This document shows, in pieces, positions 20,297-36,378 of a stretch of 64,000 nucleotides of DNA. The notes under the pieces were generated by a model that saw only the letters and a list, made by a program, of their open reading frames with translations, was not told the DNA's origin and did no database searches. Within the stretch, counting starts at the first letter, position 1, and each line of letters begins with the position of its first letter. This stretch comes from Haemaphysalis longicornis. Taxonomy: Eukaryota; Arthropoda; Arachnida; Ixodida; Ixodidae. The DNA lies in NCBI GenBank assembly GCA_013339765.2, contig JABSTR010001244.1:1127501-1191500 (forward strand), in the 5' to 3' direction. The position numbers and the translations under genes were made by a program.

Positions 20297-20347
20297 GAGA
20301 GAGAGAGAGAGATAGAGAGAGAGAGGGAGAGGGAGGGGGAGGGGGGG
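20297..20347. repeat. (GA)n tract merging into poly-G
   Basis: GAGAGA runs interrupted by GATA, then GGGAGGGGGAGGGGGGG. G-rich blocks near the right end could form a G-quadruplex. Confidence 0.85.
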
Positions 20348-22418
20348 AAACCCACACAAAGAGCGTTTCAGACGTTTCATACTTCTGTGGCCAGCTGTTT
20401 TCCACAAAAGAAAGGCGAGCGGGCAACATTTGAACAATGGACTGAAGTGGATTGAAACCGCAAGTTCGCGAACATTCGCAGCGACCATCTTGTCTACACA
20501 CCCAATGGCTGCGGCGCAATTGCGCCGAGTTTCGTCCAACACATTTAAGAATTGGTGCATTCGGGAAAAAAAATGCCTACATATATTATGGCACGCAGAT
20601 AAAAAAAAACAATGAATGACAGGATACTTCACGGGCGCTGTGCAAATATTTAGTTTCTGCGTCGTTTTGCAGCGTATTGCTCATCTTGTATCAGTTATCA
20701 TAAAATTAAGTTACACTAAATTATCACTGTAATGATAAATTACTGGCATCAGCGCACTTTCATGTGGCATGAGACCAATTATTAATAATAGTTAGCCGCG
20801 CGGTCACAAGGAACCAGAGAGCGCATTTTCCTTATAGCAGCCGGCGCCGTAAAAATTTATCACAAACTCTACTCACATGCTGTCGGCGACAAAGGGGTAA
20901 GGGCATTTCGCGGCCGTTTGCGCAAACAATATTAACGGTTAAGTACGAACTTTTCACTGGCTGTGCTGTTTTATTTCCCTTCGCGTGTAGTACACTCTAC
21001 ACTTCGAGACTCTCCTGTGATTCAGCTCACCGCAGTGCACTCGATTGACCAATCCATGCAGCCAACAATGACATTTCGGCGAATGGCGATGTCGAGCTTA
21101 TGATTTGTTTCGAAAGTTCGTCCTACGCTGTGGCATCCCACAGCGCAAGCATAGTATAGTGCACTGCGGAGCGCCACAGCGCAGATGAGATTTTTTTAAA
21201 TCAAGTGGTATGCAGGTTGCTGGCATTCACAAAATTTTCTTTATTGGCGACATAGATTTGTCACTCTTACGCATTGTAATGAAGCTAGTGCACTCGATCG
21301 CCCTACAGGGCAGATATTAAATGGAGGTCGGTAGTCACAGTTTCAAACGCAATGCTTTGAAGCCCTGCAGCAGAGCGAACGATCTTTATTGGGCCTCTAA
21401 ACACTCGCGCTCTTGCGGTACGCATCTGTCTTAACTGGCGCTGCAGGCTCGTATGCCAGTGTTGCGCCCTGTTGCTGTGCAGTAGTCCCATAGTCCTGGT
21501 TTTGTATTCTGCGGGCGCGATTTCTTATTCTCGCGTCCGGTCAGATAAATGCAAGAACTTCCTGAAAGATACTTCTGGCGACGTCCGTCGAGCGGATGTT
21601 CGGAGTAGACGCGCAGTGAAGTGAAGGTCGCCCTGCTGTCGGCGAAGCCTTTGCTGAGTTCATTTTAAGCCTTGTGTAAAACAATTTTAAACACACTACA
21701 ATTAGCCAAGGAGGCCAAGGCATTTGCAAAACGCAATAAGCGGGGCTGTCTCAATTAGGCCTTCACAGTCACGGGCAGCTTCTTTCCAACGCGGTTCGTC
21801 TTCGCGCGGCTTCAACACTCACATCCGCATGAATGCTACGCATCGATGAAAAGTAAATTCACCTCATGGAGTGTTGTTTTAAATCTGCAGTGCCGTCTGT
21901 CAATACAAATGTTCTCTACCATTTGTTGCCCTCAGAGCACAAAGTCTGACACTATGCTCCGAACACTCCCGCCTGCAGCGCCGCGCAGCGACCATCCTGG
22001 GTGTTGCCTAGCAGCGCGTTTTCTTGCTCGCGCAGAATTCTTTCGCTCTGTGACCCTTATTTAGAGGATTCTGGCATTCAACTGACCATATATGTCTCTT
22101 TCTGTTTTGGCCGCGCGGCGCAATAATTGGCATGACTGTGCGGCAACGGAAGGGGTTTTGAATGTGCGAGCTTTTCCTGCGCAAAAGTTTTTAAATTTTT
22201 TCTCCTCGGTTTAGCTGAGTGTCTGAAAATTTTGTTGGTTGTTGCAGACCCTGTTCATTTATTCTCAATTAGAATGCCTGGGAGAGCGTGCTGTCGCGGG
22301 CTTTGCCCCAACCCTTATTGAAGTTTTCTGCACTACAATAAAACACAAAACCACAATTGACGCCCTGACAGAACAATATTGCCTGGCAAAGCTCTTCCTT
22401 AATGTTTACCGGAAAATT
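20348..22418. other. Unassigned sequence
   Basis: About 2 kb without a supported gene. Open frames are all under 75 codons. Nothing repetitive was noted. Confidence 0.4.
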
Positions 22419-22432
22419 TGTTTTTCGATATT
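22419..22432. repeat. SINE target-site duplication, left copy
   Basis: TGTTTTTCGATATT, matching TGTTTTCCGATATT at 22668-22681 in 13 of 14 bases, on either side of the SINE at 22433-22667. Confidence 0.8.
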
Positions 22433-22667
22433 GGTTGATTGTAGGATTTAACGCGCCGACGCAACGCAGGCGATGAGGCGAGCTGTAGTGGAGGGCTACG
22501 GATTAATCTCGACCACATGGGGATCTTTAATGTGCGCTGAAATCTCGTACGCATGGGCGTTTTTGCTTTACGCCTCCATCAGAAAAGCGCCCGCCGCGGC
22601 CGGGAATCGAACCGGTGTCCTTGTGCTCCGCAGCGCAACGCCTTAGCCACTGAGCCACCGCGGCGGG
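22433..22667 (-). mobile_element. tRNA-derived SINE, family A, copy 2 (complete)
   Basis: Minus strand: CCCGCCGCGGTGGCTCAGTG then GCTAAGG (A box), CACCGGTTCGATTCC (perfect B box), GCCGCGGCGGGCGCTTTTCT, GATGGAGGC, GCACATTAAAGATCCCC, CCTCCACTACAGC, GTTGCGTCGGCGCGTTAAAT, CCTAC and a short AATC-type tail. At 235 bp it is bounded on both sides by a 14-bp target duplication, so this is an intact insertion and defines the family's true ends. It has intact internal promoter boxes but no long tail. Confidence 0.88.
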
Positions 22668-22681
22668 TGTTTTCCGATATT
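22668..22681. repeat. SINE target-site duplication, right copy
   Basis: TGTTTTCCGATATT. The single mismatch with the left copy implies modest time since insertion. Confidence 0.8.
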
Positions 22682-22693
22682 AGGCGCTCTTGA

Positions 22694-26699
<4,006 letters not shown>

Positions 26700-27260
26700 G
26701 TCGGCCCGGTAATGCGCGGTGTCTCCACGCCCCGGCACTTTCTTCTACTACGGGTCTGTATCGGGAGGGCATCGGCGCACGCAGCCGCCGCCAACGCGCT
26801 TCCAAGCCGCCGGTCCGCGCGACGGTTCAGCGAGCTCGTGAGCCGGCTTTTCCTCCCGTCACCGGCGCGACAACACGCCCATTACATTCCGGTTTCATCT
26901 GGTTCCAGCCGGTCGTCCAACCGTGCGCGCGGGCTGCCCGGTCTCTCGCTAGCCAAGCCGCGCATGAGCGGCTTAATTTGGCGAGGCTGATGCAAGGCGT
27001 GCGCGCCGCCGCGGGGGGCAGTCAGCCGGACTTCTGGGAAGGCAGCGGCAGATGTGGAGAAGGCAAACAGAGCCTCGAAGGTTGTCGGGCAGCTGCGCTG
27101 CCAACATTGTCTCTCCTTGTCCCCTTTCCTTTACACAGCCAGGCGCACGTGCTCGACGACGCCCCGCTGTCTGCTGCGACGGCCACGGTAGTCCCGAAAG
27201 GAGCCGCGCGAACGCGTCACGGTGACGGAATCTCTGAAACGTGGCGCCATCTCGCCGCTC
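26700..27260. promoter_or_regulatory. CpG-rich, GC-rich stretch
   Basis: Markedly richer in G+C and CpG than flanks, with long open frames on both strands (92, 106 and 150 codons) as expected for GC-rich DNA. It could be a promoter-associated CpG-rich region of a gene outside or spanning the window; no exon, TATA box or start site is identifiable. Confidence 0.25.
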
Positions 27261-28200
27261 GCTTAAAAAAATTTTCCCTGTACGCTTGGCCCCAATAAAA
27301 AAATTCAGCCGCACGTAGGCGCGTACCTCACGACGTAAAGACGCGCTCCTCACTAAAGGGAGGATGACGTCATCAACGTGAGCGTGTTCAGTGTGTGAGC
27401 GTACCGAGTTCATTTGATTATTCATTGCACTACTAAAATAGCCCCCACCCCCCTACAAGGACGACAGAACGCTGTGTTGTCGCTCCTGTCGTTTATCTCT
27501 TAATTTTTATACATATATTTATTGCACTGTTACAAGTCAACGGTTACAAACCATGTCAAATACACTTTACAATGACATCTCTGCGTGTTGCAGGAGCAGT
27601 AGTGCCAGTGGTACGCTTATGCATTCTTCAAAACCAATTGAGGGTCGGCGCACAGGTAGGACGATGGGTTCTGCAGGGCACCTTTGTGTCATGCCGTTTC
27701 GGAAGAGGATGAAGAGGAAGGGGACTTTGATGAGAACGACTCAGAAAACCCTGCGAACGACATAGACCATATTTAGTCGACTTGCGCTGCCCTTCGATTC
27801 TAGATGACCAGCCGGAAGGTGTTCAGACACTTTTTCCGCGGAACGATCGGGCTTGGTCGCATCCACCTCGTCGACCGGACCTGCAGGAGCAGATTTATGA
27901 GAGCTCTCTGTACTGCATGAGGTTGGGGCAACATCATCCACCGCACGTAACCCTGTACTTTCTTACCACCCCGATCATTTTACACAATGGCCTAGGTCAG
28001 GGAGGGATCTGTGCAGTAATAAAAGCATTTTAATTAATCGATACGGATGGTGGGAAAAAAATGTATGTTATGAATGTCCCGTCTTTTTTCTTTGGTATAA
28101 TTGCTGTGTCTAGTCATACGGGAATAGAACGCAACTAGCGGGTCGCGCATAATTCTAACCTTTCGGTTTTCAGTTGTCGAAGTCACATTTCGGTCAAGAG
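27261..28200. other. Unassigned, with a short acidic frame
   Basis: A plus-strand frame from about 27661 to 27776 ends VSEEDEEEGDFDENDSENPA then NDIDHI and a stop, an acidic tail like those of many nuclear or transposase proteins. TTCTGCAGGG just upstream could be a splice acceptor. No domain supports either view. Confidence 0.3.
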
Positions 28201-28305
28201 GCGTGACGTAGTGAAGGGCTACAGATTAGGTCAGAGCGTCTGTAGACCCTTTAACGTGCGCCGGAATCTCGACACACGGGCGTTTTCGCTTCTCGCGCCT
28301 TCACC
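28201..28305 (-). mobile_element. tRNA-derived SINE, family A, copy 3 (body fragment)
   Basis: GTAGTGAAGGGCTACAGATT, CCCTTTAACGTGCGCCGGAA, TCTCGACACACGGGCGTTTT and a CGC-CTTCACCA end match the body of copies 1 and 2 in order, on the same strand. The tRNA head and tail are missing. Confidence 0.65.
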
Positions 28306-29817
28306 AATTGAGCGAAATTTTGAACGTACGATCGTTGCATGAGTGGAGCGACCGTTGGCTGCACGTAGTTGTGTGCATGACCAGACACAAAGTCTTGTAT
28401 CACGAAGTGAAACTATTTTTATCAGGAGTAATTCTTGGGCTGACGTATCCTGCGTCACAGTAAAACCCACGACGCTCATTTACAAGAGAACATTTCCAGC
28501 GAAGTGAATTAGCCATGTAAGAGCTGAGCTCCGGGAACAGGAGGCGTTGCGTCGCGTGCTCCGTCACGCTTACTGCGCGAACGAGGCTAAGCCAAGCGTG
28601 TCCATGCTGGGCCACTCAGTACGGCAAATACGGGGTCTACTTTGAAAACGCCTGCTCCTTTTAGCTGCATAGAAAGCGAGCGTCAAACCGCCAGTCCAGT
28701 TAACAAATTCCTTAGTTTCACACCTACGCCAAGTATGACACCAATTCGTCGAAGGCTTGTCACCCTGCCTTCTAACTTGAAATTTGAAGACAGGCGTTTA
28801 AGGGGTTTTATGGCGTTTAATAAAGCCGTCGCACGCTTACTTTGCGACGCTTACTTTGCGACGCTTACTTTACGAACTGATACAGATTTATGGAGGCGAA
28901 TAATTGTCGTGCGCTGGAGCTGTCACCAATTCGTTCTGTCTGAAAACTTTCTGCGCGCTTGACGATAGGGCAAGGAAACGCTGCAGCAGTCAAATGACCT
29001 CAGTATTTAGTGCCGCTTGGCTGCAACCTCGAATTGATTTACTCCCACTTTAATAATATTGGTACGTTGCTTCGCCATTGCATCGCTACAGCGGAGTGCA
29101 CGAAAAACAAAGAAGCGCAAGTCGACGGGTGCCTATAAGTTGTACGGGCCGAAGCGACACCTGGCTTATGATGCGCGCCGTGGGGGATGAGATTAATTTA
29201 GGCCATTGGGAGATATTAGCGTGCGAGAAAATACCGACACATTGGTTCCTTAGTTTTTTCTCTTTATCAGGAAAAACAGCCGCCGTCCCAAGGAATGGAA
29301 CCCCTGATCGCGTAATCGGCTCCGTAACGCCATAGCCATTGTATTATCGAGGGGGTTCCTAACGGACCGAGGGTACCTCACATGAGCTTAGATGTAATCG
29401 CTGAGGTGGCTTGCGTTTCTCCTATAGGACTGATAAGGGAAGCGCAATATGCGTTGGCGCCCCCTATGATGATAGCAATGGCAACAGGTAGCAGGTCAAT
29501 CCGGTCTAACGTGCATTATTCAAGGGCAGCCTTTGGTGACTCTTACAACGTGCAGTGCGCCCCCGTTTCCTCGCTTCCGTTGCAACGGCCGTCTGGAGCT
29601 AATTGCCAAAGCGGTGAGCTGCTGTCTGTGTTGCGGAAGGCAAGCCGGGCGGGCCATTGTTTGCTGTTCGTCAGGCGGCTGACACACGCACACACAGCGG
29701 GCTGTGATCGGATGTTGCCGAGTGATTCCCGGCTGCTGGCAGCTGCTCCCTTCCCAATATCAGAGGGAGACAGAGAGGAGCAATAATTAGTTGCCCGAAA
29801 GGTGACTAAGAACGCCG
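28306..29817. other. Unassigned sequence
   Basis: A short direct repeat, CGCTTACTTTGCGACGCTTA then CTTTGCGACGCTTACTTTACG, at 28833-28876 (units of about 16 bp) is the only structure noted. Confidence 0.4.
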
Positions 29818-30872
29818 CTAGATAGGCTGACTCAGCGAAGCACAGGTCATTTTGCCAACATTGCCCAATAGTACTTAGCACCTCGGCCCTCTGTTGTTAG
29901 TTATAATATACAGTTAAACCTGGATATAACGAAGTTGACAAAAATTCGCAATTTTTCGTTACATGCAGGTTTCGACTCGCGTGAATGAAGCAGCAATGGA
30001 ACCAATATGCTAGACATCAGTGATGGTGAATTCACCTTTAAAGGATTCATTTCGCAGTGAAAACCTGCGTGATTTGTGCCTGCTGCTTCCCCGCGTACTC
30101 AGTCCCTACACGGCGGCACCCCGAAGGACCAAGGTCACTTACTCCCGTATTCACTAACGCAACTTAGGTATCGCCTTTGCCTTTTGGCACTTTTCGCTGT
30201 CTTAACCTGTTTCAAGGACCAAACTCATGCTGAAAGGGGCCTTTCGCGAACTTGATGCTCTTTGCCGCACTCAAAATTGTTGAGAGGATGCTAAGGCAAG
30301 TGCCCCCTTCGAAAATCTGTTGGTGGTAAACAGAAGGGGGCAAAATTACCCGAAAAGGGTTTTAAAAGGGGCCCTAGATAGGCTGACTCAGCGCATCACA
30401 GGTGATTTTGCCAACATTGAAGAAAGTGGTACTTAGGTCTTTCTTCCTTTTCTGTTTTAGTTATAAATACGGGTTAAACCCTTGGTATAGGGAAAGGGGT
30501 TGACGAATTCCCGCAGGGGTTTTTCGTGGACCATGAGCTTTCTCTTGGCACGGGGTTTCGACTCGCGTGATGGCAGGAACGGACCAATAAGCTAAACATC
30601 GCGTGATGGGTGCGTTTTCGACGTTTAAAGGGATTTTATTTTGTGAGGGGGAAAAAATTGCGTGATTGGGTGCCTGCTGCTTTCCCCTGCTCAGTCCCTA
30701 CAGAGCAGCGGCGGGCCCGATGCCCTCCACCCCCCTGTGGTGCCCCCAACGGTATCCTTTGTCCCCGTACGACACTTTCGGGCACGTTTAAAGGGCCCAA
30801 AGCGAAGCTTAAAAGGGCTCTGCGAATTGTCCCCTCTTGGCCGCACTCGAAATTGTTGAGAGCAGGCTAGGT
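29818..30872. repeat. Diverged near-tandem duplication, about 555-575 bp
   Basis: Unit A (from 29818) and unit B (from about 30371) share, in order: CTAGATAGGCTGACTCAGCG, CACAGGT-ATTTTGCCAACATTG, the MITE left end, GTTTCGACTCGCGTGA, CCTGCTGCTT and CCGCACTC-AAATTGTTGAGAG. Unit B has many extra G and C bases in short runs relative to A, e.g. TTAAACCCTTGGTATAGGG for TTAAACCTGGATATAAC. Because flank as well as MITE sequence is duplicated, this is a segment duplication, not a second insertion. Confidence 0.75.
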
Positions 30873-31303
30873 GTACCGGGCGGTGACGTTCCTCTTTCTC
30901 ACCTGCGGAGACGGCATTTAAAATACGAGTTTGTCTTGAAAAGACAAAACGTTTCGTTTTGTGGCAGCAGAACTCATCACCGACGAACCGCAGCGGAGAC
31001 GCGCGACAGGCAGGCATGTAGCACCTTACCGACACCGCACCCACACTGGAAACGCACGGAAGTTCGCGGTGCGGGCGAAGTTCGCTAAATTAGTGCATTT
31101 CTCGAGCCGATTTCTTTTGAAAAAGTGCCAGAAAAAATTACTGATCGGCGTAGAGAATTCGTTACATCGACGTTAACCGTCGCAATGCCTTCGTTACATA
31201 GAGGTCGCAAACACCATGGGTTTCAATGGCAATGGGGAATTGAAAAACTTCGTTAAATCCAGGAGTTCGTTACATAGAGGTTCGTTACATCCAGGCACAA
31301 CTG
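29911..31303. mobile_element. pogo/Tigger-like MITE with internal duplication
   Basis: Left end CAGTTAAACCTGGATATAAC then GAA; right end, inverted, CAGTTGTGCCTGGATGTAAC then GAA; each flanked by TA (29909-29910 and 31304-31305). Direct TTCGTTACATAGAGG-type motifs recur just inside the right end. No transposase frame. The left part is duplicated (see 29818-30872), so the original element was probably about 800 bp. Confidence 0.7.
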
Positions 31304-31305
31304 TA

Positions 31306-34300
31306 CTACAATTGTTGAATTGATATAAAATTCTTGCGAGGTATTTGAAAATTTGGGGATATTCCACATAGAAAAAGGAAAAAGCAGGGGCTAAAGCGTG
31401 AATTAATGCTGGGATAACAAGAAAAAAAAAACTATACGCGTTAGGAAGCAATCGACACCTGTCACGACCATGCCAGATATTTTTTTAGGGGAAGGTAGAT
31501 GTGACCATAAATTAAAACCGACATTCAGGAAACTTAGATCATGGGGTTTAGCAGGCGCAATACATCGTGTCAGAAATCAAGCCAACGTCGGTGGGGGAAG
31601 AAAAGTAGCCTTTAGAGTTAGTTTTGTGCCATAGCCACGATTTCATCGGCTTATATTTTTGTTCCTTTATCAGGAAGGAGCACTTACGATATGTCCCGCT
31701 TCCCCTCGTCGTTGAGTGGATGATTAACTACGTCCGGGGGACTAAGAACGCGCTTTGTGTTTTCGAGAGCCGTTTGTCTGTGTAGGCTCTGTTTCTGTGT
31801 TTTGATGTCATTCCCTTCCTGGCGTCCTTTGTGTTTGTAAGAGGGGCCAGAATCGATAACACACACCCACAGCGATAAGCGATTGTGTCAGTGGGCGGGT
31901 TGCCACTGACATTTGTCAACCGCGGTTTGTTGGAAAACACTTCGGTGGGACGCGCGCATCAGGCCGAGCCCACATGATTATTCCTCTTCGCGTTAACACG
32001 TGTCACTCTCGGAGGGAACGAACTGCGCAGTTTGCACGGCGATGAACGATAAAAGGTTTGGTTTTGTCTCATATTTAGCTCAAGATGAATATCGGAGTTT
32101 CCTAAGCTGCAAACAGGTGTAAAACATACATTTCTAAGACATAAAGCAATATCAACAAAACTACGATTAAAGATTCCTCGAAGGATCGGAGGGATGGACC
32201 ACACACCCAACCAGCCTTCAAAAATTGGAATCATTGTTATTACTGTCTTATTTGTTGCCTCGAGATTAGCCAATAACCTAACAGTTCCCATCTGGCAATG
32301 ATAACTGTCGCGCGCCCATTTTTTGTGTAGTCTTCAACCAAGTGTTTCTCGTTTCTTTTTAGCGAACACTTCTTAGGGAAACATAATAAAGCGTTAGAAG
32401 CAGTCGCCGCATATTTCCAAAAGGACGCAAAATCACGCAACCAAGTGAACGCAAGTGTGACAGCACAGTTATGATTTGCAGATAAAAATATAAGAAAAGG
32501 CCGCAAAACTCATTTTATACCCAGAACAACAAATTCGCGGATAGTAACGGTGTGTACGGTAAGCATTATTTTTAAAAAATCACACCGAATACCTCTTCCC
32601 CTTAACTAAAAAGAAAAAAGAAAATAGCGGCTGACAGTGTAGTCACAGTTGGAGGTCTCATGCAGGTTTAGCAAATAAAGCGTCTTTCTGCTGTGTCAGG
32701 GCCGCTCGATCTCCTGGGGAGATGAAGCCACCGTGGCTGCGTAATACAGGAAAAGAACCGGAGAAAAGTTCGCGGGAGGAAAGCTTACAGGAAGTTAACT
32801 TGTATATATGTAAAAAAACAAACTCACTTGCTTGCGGGTTTAACGAAACAGGACCCGCATTTATACCTATGCGAAATAGTATATACAATCTTTATGTTGT
32901 AGTAGTCGAGCTACTAGTCTTGGCCTTCGAAGTGTTCTTTTGACGAATAAACATACACGGTGTTTACAAAAGGGTGTCCCGTAAACTCGATAAACTTCGT
33001 CGCAACTACATCACTCACAATCGAGACCAACTTAATCATGCTAAGAAGTTCAATATTTCAGCTATTCCAGCTGCAAACGATGTCGAACCACCATGCACTA
33101 CCACAAAGTGACCGTGGCCTGGCGTGATTTAGTGCTTCCTACATAGTTTTAGTGACCACAGCACATAAAACTGCTTCTCGACATAACTACAACGCTCAAG
33201 CAACGCTACAGTCTACCCTTTATTGGTAAGAACCGCCTTCACGGTGGCCAGCGGGTCAGAAGGCGTCGTTAAGCATGACTTTAGCAAAAACGCATGACAC
33301 CGAAACTGTAAAGAAATATGAATCCAAGCCGATCGACTTTGCATACGCGTCTTCGAAAGAAGCCGCCAAGGATGCGGAGAAGAATATTATGCACTGTTGA
33401 GAAATGGGAACAGAGCGAAAGCAGTCTAGGGTTGAGCAAGAAATGTACAGCTATACGAAAAATTATTTAAACAGGCCTCTGCCATCCTATGCCTGATACG
33501 GACAATGATTATCGGCTCCACAGAGCTTTTTAGGCAGTGTATAAATCTGTACAGTAAGTTATTTGTGCCGTAGGCGTGTAATGTATACAGGCGTATCTCA
33601 TGGCTATCTCCTCCTTTCCCTCCTCCATCTGACTTCACTTCCTTTGAGAGACGACGTAGCGGGTGCACGTTGAATGAGCAATGAAAACTTCCGCACATCA
33701 CCTTGGCCTCACGCAGTTTCTTCTAACGACTTCCTGCCGTTAACGACGTGAACCTTGTTAATATAAATGGGGGCAGCGTTAGTCAATTTAAGCCAACGCG
33801 CCATCCTCCCTGCCCCGCGGCGCCTCAAATATCGACGCTGACACCCGTGGCAGCCAAGTGCCGATTATAGCTGCAAGAACAAGCGCGGCCTACGTTTCTC
33901 GGTGACCTTTTTATCCGCGCGCGACAATTAAAGTATACGTTTTCACGCCGGGCGATCTCCGTTAGAAATCTAACCGGGTCGGTCGCAGAGAAACTAATCG
34001 TCAGCGTTCTGATCCCGCCACGAGTTCTTGCTTTAATCGTTCCGCTGCCCCGCGACGTCCTTGTGCAGGTTGGATCCACGCCCGTGCATTGTAGCCGTGT
34101 CTGGAGGCCTTGCAGCCTCATTGCTGCGCCGAGCAAAACGCTGCAAGCCGCGCCTCCTGAAACGGCGTTCGCCTAGCGGTGGGAATTCGCGCGAAGTGGC
34201 TTACCACTTAGGGCCCAATTATACTCGGGCCGCGTCACTTGCCAGGCCGAATGCTTAATCGCTGCTTCCATCATCGTAGCGCCGTCACAGCGACAGCTGA

Positions 34301-35159
34301 CAGGCTTTTCTGCTCACTGCCCGCATAGCGGAGTTATGCGGGGCCACGCGCGCTAAACTTCCAATCGATGTTGGCGCATGTGAACCACACGCGATGGAGG
34401 CTCTTTTAAGGCGTGCGGCAAATTTGTAGCTCAGTTTTATTTTGTCCTTCGTGTTGTACCAGCGCCGTTCAGATGAAAGTTTCTCAGCTGGCACCTCGCG
34501 AACAAACTGCCGGCTCAAACCAAGGCACTCCGTTGAGGTTTCATGCCAGGCTTCTTCGGCACGGTCTGGTCAGCCAATGTTTTTTTACGTTTCTCCTCAC
34601 TTCACATCACACGAACTCCGCACAGAATGAAGGGGGGTGGGGTGGGGGTCTTATTTTCGCTCTAGCGTTAGGGAAGCGAATGTCAGCGCACATGGCTCAT
34701 CCCCGAGGTCAAAATGAATCCATATTCACGAAGACTGAAAACTAAACAGAGGCCGGAAAAAAGTGTTTTAATAAAGCATTCTTAGGACGCCGACGCCCAT
34801 CAACATTGGTTCTGAGGTCACCGACGAACGAGAAACTAAGCGGAAATCAAAGACAGGCCACTGAAAAACACAGTGTGCGTGCAGCTTTAAGTCGCGGGGT
34901 AGCGGGAGTTGAGGCGCGGTTCCCGGAACTTTCGGGGCCGAAGCACCGCTGCAGGTTCACTGCCGCGCACGGGATTCCACGAATGAGTGCTCTCCGACGG
35001 CGTATGATAGGGAAGGACAGGTGGGGGAGGGAAGAGGCACACATGGCCGCACGCGTCAGAGCTTGGGCGCTCCTGCGCCCGTTGGGGCGATCAGCGTAGT
35101 TCCAGGCACTGGGGTGCTGTCTTTTCACTGTGCCCACGTGTCAGCACGGCAGACTAGGG
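31306..35159. other. Unassigned sequence
   Basis: Nearly 4 kb with only short frames (under 112 codons) lacking motifs. A GGGGGGTGGGGTGGGGG run at 34630-34648 is a candidate G-quadruplex. The part around 33780-34300 is CpG-richer than its surroundings. Confidence 0.4.
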
Positions 35160-35345
35160 TCCACTTTTAGGGGCGAAGCACCTTAAGGCCGAGGCTTGTC
35201 CGGCGTCCGGCGTCCGTGCTCTCACGGCACAGCGCCGTCTAAATCGAGACATCTGTGAACGAAAGGTTCACAAAAGGTAAACAAGAACACAATAAAAGGT
35301 TCACAAAAGGTTAGAGAGAGAGAGGGGGGGGGTGGAGTGCTCCTG
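35160..35345. repeat. Probable dispersed repeat fragment with short internal repeats
   Basis: TTTTAGGGGCGAAGCACCTT then AAGGCCGAGGCTTGTCCGGC with doubled GGCGTCC units is a block I associate with tick dispersed repeats (from memory). GAAAGGTTCACAAAAGGT recurs as AAAAGGTTCACAAAAGGT 30 bp later, then (GA)n and G9. Confidence 0.35.
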
Positions 35346-35377
35346 GAGAGCCATGGTGCACATCATGCGCGAGGAGA

Positions 35378-35437
35378 ATTGGATTGGATGGGTTGGATTG
35401 GATTAAATTGGATTGGATTAAATTGAATTGGATTGGA
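35378..35437. repeat. (GGATT)n-like pentamer array
   Basis: About 11 variable units of TTGGA/TTAAA/TTGAA spacing five bases apart. Confidence 0.85.
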
Positions 35438-36378
35438 AATCGTTTTAGCAGCAGTAAGCACACTCACGGGTTATTTACGGTAAGAACGACCCCAGTGTTT
35501 TGCCCACTCGTCATGATTCACTTCGTGGAGATGGTGGTGGTGGTGGCAAAACGTTTAATGAGCCAAAGGGAAGGGGTAGAAGGGCGTTTGTGGAGATGCG
35601 TTAGGCCCCTTGAAGCATTTACAGGGTGGAAAAAAATGATTAGAAGCCGTTTTCTGCCTTTACCAACAAATTCCGCACTGGGGTATTTGGTGTTTGAAAT
35701 TTGCTAATCTTCGATTGGGAAGACTCTTTAGCGGTGAAGATGAACAGCAACTTGTTGGAATATGTATTTGCAATATAAGGTTTTACAGAACTCGCCGAAT
35801 TTAAAAACGCTGAACACTGCGAATATTTGAAATAAAGTGTACAAATCGCTATATCTGTGAAAAAGTATTTGTACCCGCCAATATTTGGCGGCGGGAATTC
35901 GCGGAAGTAGCAGTCGTAAGGAACAAAACATTCCCACACAAAGAAATTTGCAAGCCATTTTGAAGTTAAGGGCTAAATATCGCTGTGTGTTATTTTAGCG
36001 AACGCATTTACTAGTATGATCGTTTTGATGAGTTATCGAAACCGAAAGTGACCAGACAGATCAGCTTGCCTTTGGAAGCAGATCAATTGTTATTTGTTTT
36101 GTGTGCATCAGATATTTGCTCCATTAGGCAGCGTAAGAGAAAAACAATTGCGACGCAAATACGGGCACAAATAAGGAAAGGAAATTTTGAACTGACATCT
36201 AACTCGCGGTTTTTTCCTGTAAACTTCAGTAGCTCACCTCGATGGAACGCCTCTTGCCTCAGCTTCTCCAAATGGTTTATAATCACAAAGCTTCGGTAGC
36301 TGCCCGGGACACTACCAGCGTTGGCGCCGTTAAAGAAGCAGAGTGAAAACCGTGTTCAATGTCTGCAGACAAACACTC
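35438..36378. other. Unassigned sequence
   Basis: No gene signal; a short (GGT)n run at about 35534-35546. Confidence 0.4.

Noticed and set aside
26973..27425. 150-codon minus-strand frame in a CpG-rich stretch
   Set aside because: Overlaps long frames on the other strand and has low-complexity Arg/Ala-rich composition expected from GC-rich noncoding DNA.
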